40,748 nucleotides of DNA from Jaapia argillacea MUCL 33604 (Eukaryota > Basidiomycota > Agaricomycetes > Jaapiales > Jaapiaceae), in assembly GCA_000697665.1 (NCBI GenBank), contig KL197745.1, positions 1-40,748 on the forward strand. Reading direction: 5' to 3'. Shown one piece after another: positions 9,932 through 22,293 of this stretch. The position numbers were made by a program, and so were the translations under genes. The stretch's first letter is position 1. Each line of letters begins with the position of its first letter. Under the pieces are notes generated by a model. It was not told where the DNA came from and did no database searches. It saw only the letters and a program-made list of their open reading frames with translations.

Positions 9932-10219
9932 TTATTTTTCGTCATTCATAGCCTTCTCCCGATTGACTGGTAACACTTCGTTGGCGTCCTTCTTGGCCTT
10001 CGAAGCATCGATATCTTGTGTATGACGGATGAAATTCTGGAAAAGCTCGTTGACGTTGCTCTCGTTGACGATCAGACGGGCAACTTCTCCTGTATCTGGA
10101 GCAAGGGGTGTGGGGAAAGAGCTGAAGGCACAAACAAAACACTTGAATCGGTCTAAACTTGCAAAGCATCGAATTTTCACTTACTTCGGACCCATGTAGC
10201 CTCGTCTCCCCCGAGCCAT
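9932..10219 (-). CDS. Small hypothetical protein, 2 exons, about 74 aa
   Basis: A minus-strand ATG at 10219 begins MARGRRGYMGP. A strong donor GTAAGT at 10184 and an acceptor CTTCAG ending at 10122 define a 63-base intron. Exon 2 (10121-9932) gives a hydrophilic, lysine-rich C-terminus with LIVNESNVNELFQNF and a stop. I do not recognise the family. Only 26 bases separate its ATG from the stop of the upstream HNH gene on the same strand. So it may instead be the 3' part of that transcript, or an alternative C-terminus reached by splicing around the HNH stop. No transmembrane segment or signal peptide is visible. Confidence 0.35.
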
Positions 10220-10245
10220 GGTGCGGAGTACATTACATTCCATGC

Positions 10246-11620
10246 TTATAGAAACACAAGTCGATCCTGGAAGCTACTCTCCAGCTCGGTACGTATCATG
10301 CAATCCCTAAGCCAATCTGCCATGTTGTCTCCACAAATTACACCACCAGACGAAGCCCCCTTTCCTAAGTCCTTAATGAACTCATCTAAGAACACTGCGG
10401 CACCACTAGCGTGGAGAACGCCGGCGATAGCATTATGAATCCGAAGGAATAGTGGGTCCGGCAAGGGTATGCCCTTGTCGGGGGAAGACGAAGCGGCGGC
10501 GTAAAGTGGCATTTTGGAAGGTCGGTTTTTGTTGATGTCGTTCACGGTTGCGCTGTGGTCTTTGAAGGTTACTTGCGGTACGCGCGGAATAATCCCGTGG
10601 CCCAACGCATGGTACATAATGTCGTACGTGTTTGGAGCCTGTAGGTCATTTAGCGCGCCGACTCGGTTAAACACGATGTTGAGGTTACACTGACCTGCGT
10701 TTCCCGCAAACTCCATAAAAACTCGTCAAATCCCTGATAGGCCATAAGGTTGAGGGTAAAACAGTTAGAGGGATAGCCGATGAACTTTTCCAGGGTTTCT
10801 GGATCTTTCACAGGGATATTAGCGTAACGACGGAGTATATCGAATGTGGTACGAGCCGATAAAGACTGACAGCAAGACTTGTCAGCAGGAATACAGAATA
10901 GAGAAGACAGTGCTCGCACCTCCCTCGAGCTTGGTTTGTCACCATCGAACACAGCCACAGAGCGACGAAAGATATGACAAATAGCCAAGCGCGACGCTCG
11001 TTGCCTGTCCAGATCATCTTGATTGGGACATGACGGATCAGGAATCCCAGATACAACGCATCGGTAGCTATCACGTTCCATCACCTAACGCCAGCGCTCA
11101 CTATTACAAGCGGGAACAGTATGTGGCACTAGAGTACCTGATTGTCTCGAGGTGGTGAAGGGGGATGCCAGAGATAATCTGTGTAGAGTGAGATGAGTTT
11201 GCGCTGACTGTGCGTGAACGTTGGATCCAAGACGCGAAAAATCTCCTCGTAGTACTCACATACGAATAGAACATGGGAGAGCCATGTCTCGCCAAGGCGA
11301 CGAAGGAGATGGAATCTGTCTTCACGGTTGTGCTTTCTGCCGCAAACGGTGACAGCGCAAGCGGTGTAGCGCCTACCTCTGTCGCCGCCACAACCTTCCG
11401 CATGGTAAATCATCTCTGTGAGGATCTTGTCCAGTTTGATGGAAGTGTTCCTCCCGGAGTACGCATATACGTACTCATTGAGCGAGGATGTAGAGAAGGA
11501 GCCGATGAACCCCAGTGCCTCCGCGACCATGGTGTCGGTACTGGAGGTCTCAATGATGAGCTCGTCGACGGTTCGATTAAATTCGGCTGATCTGACAGAG
11601 AGATCCCTGAAATTGGACAT
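10246..11620 (-). CDS. HNH endonuclease-fold (HNH_2 type) protein, about 403 aa
   Basis: Exons 11620-11138, 11084-10920, 10865-10695 and 10638-10246 join in frame with introns of 53, 54 and 56 bases. After an N-terminal helical region of about 160 residues, exon 2 opens with the core ERDSYRCVVSG, typical of the HNH_2 family. It continues to RLAICHIF, where the family's first histidine lies, and then to NCFTLNLMAYQGFDEF in exon 3, the Asn and second-histidine region; here the usual LH-xx-FD reads AYQGFD. NTYDIMYHALG follows. The family includes DNA-cutting enzymes, but the many fungal members are uncharacterised. The substitution of the expected second His by Gln or Tyr may reduce catalysis. 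The start ATG at 11620 has an open frame upstream without another ATG. A stand-alone gene is likely, with no transposase beside it. Confidence 0.75.
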
Positions 11621-13159
11621 CGAAGAGCCGCTGGAATCGTCACTCTGGGCAGAGAGCGAATGGAGACAAGGAGTCGGATGAGACGTGGGTGGAATTTGGT
11701 TAGTGTGTTACTCAAGTGTTACTTCCGGTTATCATCGCGTGCCGTCCACCTCTGCAACTTTCTCGTTCCCCTCTCCTGCTTTTCCCAGTTCAACATCATT
11801 ATGCTGAAGACGAGTCACGTCTGAACTGTTCTATTTCTACCTTCGTTTCACCCTGGTTCGGGCTGAAGAATACCGATCGACTTTCTCACTCTGGTAACCA
11901 CATCAATCATCCGACAATCTTCGTCCACCACTATCTCCACAAGAATCGCATTTCTCCTGCTCACCCACCTTGGCCATCTCCACCGGTTTGCGTGGTCGGC
12001 AATACTCGTTTCGTTCAATCGCACGGATCTCCTGCACACTATCTGCTGCTCCATCCTCCAGCTCTCGCGTCCCTCCATATGTGGATTTGAAAGTACCCGA
12101 GCGTTTTTGATACTACACCATTTTCCTCACCACTGGTCGACGATGCGAACGATGGACTAGCAGATGCGACTGCTTGCTGCTCAAGCTGCTGTTGATCCAC
12201 GTCAAAGGTGTGCATTGAGACTGTCTCCTTTGCGCCCCACTGCTTGCTAGTTCCGCTAGGGACTGATGGAGCCTTTTTCTGAGGCGGTGTAGATCCAAGT
12301 TCCAAACATATGCCCCGGAATTCGAGAAAACCCCCCTCGCCGTTAAAATACAAAGTCGAGGAAACTAAAACTATTACTGAAACGACATTCGGTCATTCGT
12401 CACCATCCTACCTCCCACTTCCCTTACTATCCAAACTCGGATTCATTAGGTAGGTTTCAACTTGATGGGACTGTCTACCTGCACGCGAGTGTGTTCGTGC
12501 CGAGGCGTCGGATCTGGGAAAGAAATATACCATTTTTTCTCGCTCATCTTGTCGATTTCGTCCTGACTGCCGTTGGATAATGGCGTCCAGCTACTGCCTT
12601 GAAGAAGTCGTCACGTTCTACATTAGGATTGGGCTGCCGCTACCCAGAGGCAAGGGTGATCGCCTGCGAGTAGAAATATGTCCCATCTACCAGTGTCTCG
12701 CGCGTCTTCGTGGTTTACTGGGTATCTGAACTACGTGGGTCAGGTCGCCGATGATCAAATTCCAAGTCCACTTTGTCGTGGAGTTGAACATCAATAACGA
12801 GGATGGTATTTGATGCAACCATACAATACCAGTTTTTATTGTCGCCTCAATTTTCTGGGATCCATCGACCCGAAACCACTGAGCACTGAGATGTTGAAAT
12901 GTCAGATCGCGGTGTCAACCAACTCATAGATGTAATACAAAATACACAATGGCGCAACTGGGTAACTAGACATGGTGCTTCATGATAACAATGGTGAAGG
13001 TGCGAAACGAGAGAGTGGCAAAGCGCAGTCGATCGAGTGCTGCGTACTAGGTCGTGTGTCCAGTCAAAGGTGGTGATACACAGAAAAATGTAAGGGAACG
13101 AAGGGAAGGAGGCGGGATAACAATGATGGCGAAGGTAAGGCGGACTAGCGACGGCGTCG
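11621..13159. other. Long intergenic stretch with no recognised gene
   Basis: This is the upstream region of the HNH gene followed by about 1 kb leading to the 3' end of the histidine kinase. One minus-strand frame at 12039-12353 looks coding-like and is listed separately. A plus-strand frame of 49 codons from 12581 (MASSYCLEEVV) has no family I know. Nothing else is supportable. Confidence 0.5.
12039..12353 (-). CDS. Possible exon of an unknown Gln/Ser-rich protein
   Basis: A 104-codon frame runs through KKAPSVPSGTSKQWGAKETV and DQQQLEQQAVASASP. Its composition is like the low-complexity part of many fungal proteins, and it has few rare codons. The opening codon is not an obvious start, and no partner exon, domain or splice pair was found. 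It could be one exon of a lost or incomplete gene, or chance. Confidence 0.25.
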   Translation of the reverse strand: MYFNGEGGFLEFRGICLELGSTPPQKKAPSVPSGTSKQWGAKETVSMHTFDVDQQQLEQQAVASASPSFASSTSGEENGVVSKTLGYFQIHIWRDARAGGWSSR

Positions 13160-16100
13160 TCACGATGGACTCAAGCCCGTCCTGTGACGTTCTTTATTCG
13201 CGGCTCTTGCTGCAGCGCGCTCGCCAGCGAGCTTGTTAATCGCGTTCAAGAGGTCACCACGTCGAAGGGGTTCTGTAAGGAGCATGATTCAGGAAGAGCC
13301 ATGACATTGTGGAAGAAATACAAACTCGTGATGTGGTCATCCATTCCGGCCTGCAAACATCGTTCTCTGTCTCCGATCACTAGAGTCGGCATAGATTAGC
13401 ATCCGAACACAAGGGAGAGGAAGTTCGACGCACTAGCATGGGCTGTCAGGGCAATGATGGGTGTGCGAGGTAGTGCCTGGGCCATCTCCCAAGCGCGGAT
13501 GAGTTCAGTAGCTTCCATACCGCCCATGAACGGCATTGATACGTCCATCTAGCGAGAGGTATAAACGGGATGCGGAGGTGGAGAAGTGAAGAATATATTA
13601 CCAATATGATGTCGAAGGGCCGGCCTTGAGAGATTCGCGCCTTGAACGCGTCGATCGCTAACGATCCGTTCTCTGCAATTTCTACCGAATGCCCGTACTT
13701 CTCAAGGATCTTGACAGCCAGCTTCTGGTTCACCAAGTTGTCCTCGGCCAGCAAAATGTCGAAGACAATATCGTTCGGGGCGGAGACGGGGCTGACGGTC
13801 GATGACTCAAGAGCGGATATTAGTGCAGATGCCAGATCCTGAGCGGAGACGGGTGTTGTCCCATGGGCACTGATGCTATTATCCAGACACCATTTCACTA
13901 TTGACAGATGAGTGTTAGGGAGCGAGCCCAGGTGAGGTGAACTCACGATTTAAGCGGGGCATGGACTACGAGATGGTGGGTGAGTAAGGGATAACTGGCG
14001 AGAAGGAATGACGCACGGGTGATAGGAGGACGATGGGGATGTATCGGAGATGTTCGTACTCGCGAATCATCTCAGTCTGAACAACGGAATTCAGAGGTAA
14101 TCCCAAAAGAACCGGGAAAAACCACATACCACGTTGAGGGAGTCCACGACAATCGTATCGATGTGAGGGCACCGGTCTTTATCCGCAACTTGCGAGGCAT
14201 CATGGACGACATACGGTCGGAGGCCTAGTTCTTGTATCCGTTCCACGACACCGGTCCGATCATGAAGAGTGTCGACGGACAGGATATTCCGCTTTGCGAA
14301 CGGTGCCATTCTTTGCAAGATGGTTTCCATCGAGACTTGACTGATCTGGGAGGTGATAGTGAAGAAGAACCGGCTTCCTTTGCTGACCTCGCTCTCCACC
14401 CACATATTCCCCTGCATCAAGTTGACGAGGCGCTTGGAGATTGATAGCCCAAGACCGGTGCCGCCGTATTCCTGAAGAACGCCTATCAGCGCAGAGTCAC
14501 AGGGACGATCGGGAGAAAGCTCACCCTTGTGGTCGAGCCATCTGCTTGACAGAAAGTGTCGAAAATAAGGTTCAGCTTGTCCTTCGCTATACCGATACCG
14601 GTGTCCGTCACGCAGAACTCGAGGGTGACGCTCTGATCATCCAAAGCGAGTAGTCTGCAACTGAGGCCAACATGACCCTTCTTGGTGACTTTCGAAGGGG
14701 TGAACTTGATGGCGTTTCCAACCAGATTCGTGATGACTTGTCGAAGTCGCAACGAATCACCGATGAGTTGATCAGGAATATCCGGATCCACGTCATACGT
14801 GAGATCGAGGTTATTCTGCGACGCTCGGACAACAAGGGTCTTGAGTATACCAAAGACGGTTTGTCGCAACGAATACGAGACGGCTTCCATCGTCATTCGA
14901 CCGGCTTCGACTGCGAGAATGGTTAAGAATGCCCCTCTCTTCCAAACCGAGAACAGGCTTACTCTTGGAGATATCGAGAATGTCATCGATGATAAGAAGG
15001 AGTGACCGTGCGAGACTATGAACGAGGAGGAGACTCTCTCGTTGTGATCGGTTAAGATCACTGTCGAGGGTCAACTCCGTCATACCAATGATACCGTTCA
15101 TGGGCGTTCTACAGAATAGCCACACCGTAAACATCCGCAGGATATGCAACAAGATACGAGACGTACCGGATCTCGTGCGACATGTTGGCCAAGAACTCCG
15201 ACTTGCTGCGATTGGCCAACTCGGCAGCTTCTCTTGCAGCGGTGTTCTTCTGGATGCTATCTCGCAAGTTGAAGACCATTTGATTGATCTGTGTCTTCAA
15301 GGAGTCCATCTCTCCACTCGCTTCGACGGTGATGAATCGAGTGAAGTCGCCGTCCATAGCGGCAGCTGAGATTTGCGCGAAGCCACGGACTTGAGTCGTA
15401 AGGTTCCCGGCCATGGTGTTCACAGCCATCCTAACGGACGCAAGATGTCCAGTTAGACTCAGAACAAAACGAGAGGGAGGGAGACCAAAGACCGTACGTG
15501 ATCTCCTGCCAGATTCCTTGGACATTCCCGACTTCAGCTTGTACACCGAGTTTACCTTCCGTACCGACTTCACGAGCGACCTTCTTCACCTCCTTCGCGA
15601 AGATAGCAAGCTGGTCAATCATGTCGTTGATGGTGTTGACCAACTGCAACATCTCGCCAGAAACCGATACACCTTCGATCTTTTGGGTGAGGTCACCTCG
15701 CGCCACGGCAGTCTGAGATGCGCGTTCAGAATGACAACAGCGGATAGAGGAAAGTTCCCGCTAACCGTCGCAACAGCGATCGTCCGGACTTGAATAGTCA
15801 ACTAAATCGAAGAGCTGTCAGTCTTGGGATATCCGCGAGATGAGAGTGTCGGTCACTGACATTAGCGGCCATGACGTTGACATTGTCCGTGAGATCCTAT
15901 GAAGAACACAACCGTTGGTCAGAAGATGAAGAAAAGTCCGACGAAACAAAGGAACTCACTTTCCAAGTCCCTCCGACGTTCGCCACTCTCGCCTGTCCAC
16001 CCAACTTACCCTCCGTCCCAACCTCCCTAGCAACCCTCGTCACCTCATCAGCGAACACACTCAAACTCTCCGTCATCTCGTTAACAGTCTCCTTCAACTC

Positions 16101-18451
16101 CAAGATCTCACCCCGAACATCAACCTCAATCTTCTTTGTCAGATCGCCACTCGCGACGGCTTTGGTGACTTGAGCGATAGAACGAACTTGATTCGTGAGG
16201 TTCATAGCCATTAGATTGACGTTATCGGCCAACACCTACGAAGAAACCGTCAACGATCGTGCTTCCACCCGAAAGCGGATGCGACGTACCTTCCACATCC
16301 CCTGAACGCCAGGGACGAACGCCTGACCACCAAGTATACCCTCCGTACCAACTTCGAGGGAGACACGCGTCACCTCATTCGCCAACGTCGAGAGTTGCGC
16401 GACCATGGAATTCACAGTCATCTTCAACTCCAACATCTCTCCTTGCACATCGACGTTGACGAGCTTGGAAAGATCGCCGAGGGCGACGGCTTTGGTGACC
16501 TCCGAGATGGACCGTACCTGGTCTGTCAGGTTGCTGGCCATTTTCTACAAAAGAGGGACGTCGGAGAGTGAGAAGGGAACTAACATTCATCGTGAACGAG
16601 GGGAAGGAGGCGAAAGGACTTACGTTGACGTTGCGAGTCAAATCCGCCCAAGTACCTTGGACTCCCTCAACCTTCGCCTGACCTCCGAGAATCCCCTGTG
16701 TTCCGACCTCTAGAGCGACACGCGTGACCTCCGACGCAAAGGCACTCAATTGATCCACCATCGAATTCACCGTCTCCTTCAAAGTCAACATCTCCCCCTC
16801 GACTTGTATCTCGATCTTCTGCGTCAGATCCCCTTTGGCGACGGCAGTGGTGACATGGGCGATCGTTCGCACTTGGTCCGTCAAGCTTGCACACATCCGA
16901 TTAACCTTTTCCAAAACATCGTCAGTTTGAAACGAAGCAAATCAGAGGCAGGCGAGACTCACATTCCGAGTTAGTTCCAGCCAAACACCCTCGACATCCG
17001 GTACATGCGCCTGTCCTCCCAACTTCCCTTGTGATCCGACCTCACTCGTAACCCTCGTAACCTCCGCAGCCAGTGTCCTCAATCGAATGACCATTCCGTT
17101 GACCGTATTCTTCAAATCCAAGATCTCTCCCTTCGCATCTACTTCGATGAATTTTGACAGGTCTCCGTGGGCGACGGCCTTCGTGACTTGTGCGATAGAG
17201 CGGACTTGCGAGGTAAGATTTGCTGCGAGTTTGTTGACGACACCGGTGAGTTCCTTCCAAGTTCCTTCGACATCGACGACGACGGCTTGGCCGCCGAGTT
17301 TGCTGGAGGGCGAGGCGGGGTGAGAGGGTGGAGCGATAGAGCAATCGGGAAAACTTACCCTTCAGTACCGACTTCGAGAGAGACACGAGTGACCTCGACT
17401 GCGAATTGACCAAGACGATCGACCTGATACAGGTTATCGACGATGCCGTACACACGATAAAGAACGAAACTCACCATAGAATTGATAACCTCCTTGAGTT
17501 CAACCATTACCACACCTTGCACGGGTACCGTGATCTTCTGCGAAAGATCTCCACGTGCAACAGCATTACAGACTCGGGCGACATCCTGTACCTGGGCCTT
17601 CAAGAGCTTCAACTCCTCCACAGCGCTCATGCCACTTTCATAAGCAGCTGCGGCGAGAGGACCGGGAGGTACGACCAAAGGTGAGATATTAGGGGAACCG
17701 AGACCGGCGATGCGTTCGAGCATGACGGTATCCGTGACTGTTTTGCCGCAAGTGGGACACATGAATACCTGGGGGACGAGGGAGTAGTCGATCTTGCCGT
17801 CGGCGGTCCGTGGTAAGGTGACATTATCGAGTGAAGAACAGCCATCGAGGGAGATTGACATTGGTGAGGGTGTCCGACCTTTGGAGATGTTAACGTAGTC
17901 TCGTGGGACGCGATCGTAAAGATGGGTCGAGTTACCGGTAGGTGTGATATCCATATCATGTGTTCCAAGACCGTTTGTAGAATGACCGTTGGTAGTGACG
18001 CCGTTGACCCAAGAATCGTGAATAGGGTCTGCGCGTGAATTGACGGCGACTGGGGCAGGAGCAGATTTCCCATTGATGGGAGTAGAGGTTGGGAAACCAT
18101 TCTGCGAAATATCGGACATCTTTGAGGCGGTCTCACTCTGAACAGACGGGAAAGAGAATAGGTTGTGCGTACACTGCGACGTTTCTTGTTCCCTGGAGCG
18201 TTACTCAACTCCCAATCCTCCGATGCCTTGATGGACGCCAGCGTCTCCTCGGCGGTATGCATCCTCCTAACGATAGAACCAAGAGATCTCAAGATATTCT
18301 CATGTTCCCAAGAAGTAGGGCCATGATAAGTCGGTAAAGTAGCAGCCCCAGCAGGAGTTTCGTTGTAGACAGATAAAAGCGCAACGAGATGAGAGAGAAA
18401 GGGGTCTGTTGGTGTTGATGATAAGCCGCGATTTGCGACGATGGCGGCCAT
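13160..18451 (-). CDS. nik1: Group III hybrid histidine kinase with seven HAMP repeats
   Basis: The ATG at 18451 starts [12 protein letters not shown]. After an N-terminal region comes a ladder of seven HAMP units recognisable by GDL-S/T and EVTRV-EVGT motifs, roughly at 17560, 17150, 16830, 16480, 16150, 15690 and 15340. Next are the dimerisation H-box [13 protein letters not shown], the N-box [16 protein letters not shown], the G1/G2 boxes DTGIGI and GGTGLG, a degenerate receiver, and a C-terminal receiver ILLAEDN with phospho-acceptor DIIL|MDVSMP. A conserved tail [15 protein letters not shown] precedes the stop at 13160-13162. There are about 17 introns, and the product is roughly 1,400 residues with no transmembrane segment, so cytosolic. 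Homologues (Nik1, Hik1, Os-1) sense osmotic stress and control the Hog1 MAP kinase; they are the determinants of phenylpyrrole and dicarboximide sensitivity. One intron (15109-15166) splits the Arg codon of the H-box. No break was seen in the core domains. Confidence 0.95.
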
Positions 18452-20696
18452 CGTCGTGGTCTTTATTTTTGCGATTGCAGACGACGACGAGGATAAGGAC
18501 GGGAGGGGAGGGAAGATGCGGTCAGAGACAAACGCACGGTGAGTATGCAGGGAAACTGCCGCCGCTAACTACGGCATACACGTGGGGCACTTGACCTCCC
18601 CCATTTTATCAAACATCTCCGTTACCGCTCCTTCGGCATTGCCAGGATTCAGCTTCCCCGCCATCGTCGCTGACGATGCACAGGCTAGTAGAGGTCAGTT
18701 CACCGTCCAGAAGGGCTTCACATCTTTTTTGGACACTGGGACGCGTTCAGTACAGGGTCTATTGACTTCTGGGTCGACAAAGACATGCTGTGCTAGGCCC
18801 AACAACGATCCAGACCCATCGTTTCACCGATTAGATTCCCCTCGTCATCGTCATCGACGGTTCCGATGTCAAGAAACACACCTCTACAACACGGTGAGGA
18901 GAATTTCATTCGGAGGAGTTTCGTCGTCTAATCAATCACTTGAAAGTTACCGAGCATTTGCACAAAAGCTCCACTCAAATCTTTCATATCAGTGCCGGAA
19001 CCAGAAGATCGAACTAAGGCCCAAGGGGAACTTTAGGCAGGGGGTCATGAGAGCAAAGAGAACATCATCCTTTGACTTCTCGGTGTCAATACCTACACAG
19101 CTCTGACTCCCCCTTCACGTTCCTCATGACAGTGAGAACGGAAGATGGTCCAAAGAGCGTAGTTCAGGTGTCGTATTGGGTTTTTTTCTTTGATCATGTA
19201 TAGTGATGTCCCTTTTCACCACGTCCATGCATGCCCTGCTTCCCTCCATGAATGGAAGGTATGCACCGAGATACCGATCGATATACACATACTCACATCG
19301 TCTGATAACGCATTGATCCTTTGACAGTTGGTTCTCCGGCGAGGAGAACGTGTTCAATAGGCGAGGAGTAAGTAAGAGCAGGATCCCAAGGGAAACGAGG
19401 CCCTAAAAGGGTCTCCAAGCCATAGATGTCTAAAATTGGGGAGAGCCAACCATCATAACTGGTATCACACAAGGGTTGCAAACCTTCCTTGGCGAAATAT
19501 ACGCAATTCTGGGAACAAGCACTCGGAGTAAACTTGACGCGACGAATTGTATTCCCTGATATGACGAGTCAACCACTCGTTGAGCCGTGAATAGCTCCAC
19601 CCCCCTGCCTATACGACAACACGAGGCGTGAAAGATCCGTCCAAGAAACGAACAAGCGCACCCTCCATCCATTTCTGTCATGGAAATAAATAACCATGGT
19701 GATCCGACAAAAGCTTGATATCCACCTTCTGGGGCTCCGAACACCTTCCCATCCCATCCAAAATTGAAAAAAAGCGAAAACGTCAAAGTGGGGTACTGCG
19801 CCTCGATGGCGTCATTGTCCGTCGGAATTACATATTCCGACCCAACGGGACCTATCATGCAGAGAGCCAAGGACTGGCGTCTCTGACCGCCAAAACCAAG
19901 GAACGAAGCAGACCAAAGTCAAGTCCTCTTCTCCCTGAGGATTCATCACTGATCCCGTACAGTCGAGTTCACATTCGCCATGAGCTCCAGGGTCACCACA
20001 TTCAACCGTCAGTCTCCATCAACTCAAGATCTTCACGAACGTCAGTGAGAGAGAGTTGAACGTCGCACCATGTATTTGGCGAGGAAGAACTGGCATTGTA
20101 ATATCTGACTAGTCGACATCCAATCAGCTTGGATAAGATCATCCATTCTGGTGGAGCCCCACCGATTGTGATTTGCCGCGGTATACGACAAGCTTATGGG
20201 AGTCGGATCAAGAGAGCGCCGAGGCTTTGGCTACTCGTATCGAGAAAAACCTGACAGATTTGGTTGAGGGGATCAGCGGCAGGTCGAGGAGCGAACCATA
20301 CGCATAAAAGTGAGCTCACCGTACAACGGCGAAGAAGAACCAGCTTTCCAAAATAGAATTATCGTAGGTCCGACAATTTCCGACGAACAAGTCTAGAGAT
20401 ATTGAATAGGACGAGGACCCCACAGACGGCCAAATCGCGAAGCTTCCAATCGGTGGTCGAGAGTTGGTGGCTATTAGGCAGGGACAGGTTTGCAACAGAT
20501 AGGTTCGCTTCCGTTGTATATACGAGCCGTAGGGCTGCTCCGTTTGTTAAATGCATTCGAACTGGAAGGGAGTGGGGGGGAAGCGCCTGTATGCACAACG
20601 GATGAGCTGGGACGAGTAGGTCAAGGACTGTAACGTAACGGCGAGCCGCAAGAACTCACAAGTCGGTCCCACGGAGCGGGGGGAATGGAGTGGCAG
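18452..20696. other. 2.2-kb stretch with no recognised gene
   Basis: This region should contain the promoter and leader of the histidine kinase next to 18451. A plus-strand frame of 174 codons (18582-19106) has a non-ATG start and no motif. A possible minus-strand coding patch at 19312-19870 is listed separately. The rest, 19871-20696, shows only short frames. Confidence 0.5.
19312..19870 (-). CDS. Possible unknown gene fragment
   Basis: Two minus-strand frames look coding-like. One begins MALCMIGPVGSEYVIPTDND and runs through FGAPEGGYQAFVGSPW. The other, lower in coordinates, reads YDGWLSPILDIYGLETLLGP then FPWDPALTY and ends at a donor GTGAGT near 19312. They are in different frames, so an intron or frameshift lies between them. 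I recognise no domain. This may be a species-restricted gene or a relic, and the borders are only those of the open frames. Confidence 0.3.
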
Positions 20697-22293
20697 TTAA
20701 CGCTTTGCACGAGCCTCGCAAATCTGCCACATTAGCGCCTGCAATTCTTCTGGTTCTCCAACCCTGAATTTCGCCGAAGGGAAACAATTATCCAGGTACC
20801 CTGCGACGCGAGAGAGATTCGTTGGAGGATCAATATATCTCATCCTCAAGAAAGTCAATTGCATGTTTGTGAATTCGTGTGCTGCATCCGGGATGTCATT
20901 CAAGACAAACCGGAGATACGCGCGTCTAAGTTTCTCGTGAAGATGCGCAAAGATTTGGAAGGATCGCAGAGAGAAAATGCATAGTGGTATGTCCAGCATG
21001 ATTGATTGGATCTCCGGCCATGCTTGAAACATGGCTTGCACCTCGGTAAACGACTGCTCTGTGGGATATCGAAGGGGCAGAGTCGAGTCCGATAATTCGA
21101 GGGTTATGGATTCCAAATGTCGAAGCTGCAGTAGTGGTTCGATGAAGCTATGAGGGTCGGAGGCTGGTGGAAAATCTGGGAGGTGCGATTCGATGTGGAG
21201 TTGAGTGAGTGAGTCTGCGAACCGTGTTATTTACCGAATACAGGGCAGGAAATTCATCCACTCTCCCTGCTTATCTTCACCTAGGTGGATCTTGTGGAGG
21301 TGCGGGCTCGATACAGCACCAAGGAAGGCTGTACTACCGAGGATATCGCCACCACAGATATCAAGGTTCCTTAGGCGCGGAAATCCATTTGAGGTCGAAA
21401 ACGCAGAGATGGGTTCAATGTGGATGCCGGGGATCCTGAGTTCGGCTAGATCTGGAAGTCTGGATAAAGCGCAAGCGTCCTCTTTGTCCAGGAAGCATAG
21501 TGTGTCGCGGTCGGAAAACAAGGTCAACCAAAGAAGGTGCCGGAATCCCGCCAGGCCTTTCAAGGAGACATGTCGGCGCATCGTGGATGACTCCAAAACA
21601 CAGATTTCCAAAACGCGGAGATCGGGACAAAGAGACGGCAACTGGTCAAGAAATCCCTCTAGATGATCTCTCTCCTCGTCGCCTCGATCCTGATTGAATT
21701 TGGAAGATATTTGGAGCTTTTGTAGTGACGAATTCAAGAATGGAGTTATGTAATCGGTCATTAAGGGACCGTCGGGGAGAGGTACGTCGCGATAAGTGTA
21801 GTCCCATAGGAGGGAATGGTAGTGGCCCCTGTCGGTAGGAAGCCAGTTCGCCGAGAATTTTGCCTTCGCAGTATCCGTCGACCCAGTGAGATAAGGAGCA
21901 CACTCGGGGCGCATAATAGTCGAACCGAGTCCAATCTTGAGCAGTCAAGGGACTCGTGAGCCTCTGTCGCACAATCAGTACAAAGTTACAAGGATTCGGG
22001 GAACTCAAATGGACGGGAGGGCTCACGAGGGGACTAGGTCGAGGCACATAAAATCCGTTACGATCACGTCGCTCCCCGGCGTCAACCCCTGGTATAAGGC
22101 ATAACAGGGGATCGAACGACTGCAACTCCCTCCACAAGACATCTAATGTCGGTTCCAATGTGTGACGAGAGCACAGGGCGAAGTATAGTAACTGCTTCCC
22201 GGATGTGTTCCCACCCACTTCGTCGATGGCTGACGCAATCTCCCGACAAATTTCTGAGACGGAGAGTGCATAGCGAGTTGCGGTGTGGTCCAT
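20697..22293 (-). pseudogene. LRR/F-box-like paralogue A, disabled by a frameshift and a nonsense codon
   Basis: The reading begins MDHTATRYALSVSEICREIA, then RHTLEPTLDVLWREL, the F-box-like opening of basidiomycete LRR proteins. An intron of about 60 bases ends near 21957, after which RLTSPLTAQDWTRFDYYAPRV continues. A one-base frameshift near 21806-21818 moves the frame before YTYRDVPLPDG, and leucine-rich repeats follow (LPDLAELRIPG, LRNLDICGG). At 21231-21233 an in-frame TAA falls between FLPCIR and ITRFADSLTQL. Alignment with paralogue B shows the stop sits exactly where one residue should be. The frame then continues to a normal end at 20697. Two independent lesions argue for a pseudogene rather than a sequencing error. 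Confidence 0.8.

Noticed and set aside
16375-17600. Tandem DNA repeat in the HAMP ladder
   Set aside because: The repetition is at protein level (HAMP units) with diverged codons, not a DNA tandem array.
13642-18337. Numerous plus-strand frames opposite the histidine kinase
   Set aside because: They lie antisense to conserved HAMP, kinase and receiver motifs and have no domain of their own.
18582-19106. A 174-codon plus-strand open frame upstream of the histidine kinase
   Set aside because: It has no ATG at its start, no recognised motif and no splice partners; the length alone is not enough in GC-balanced DNA.
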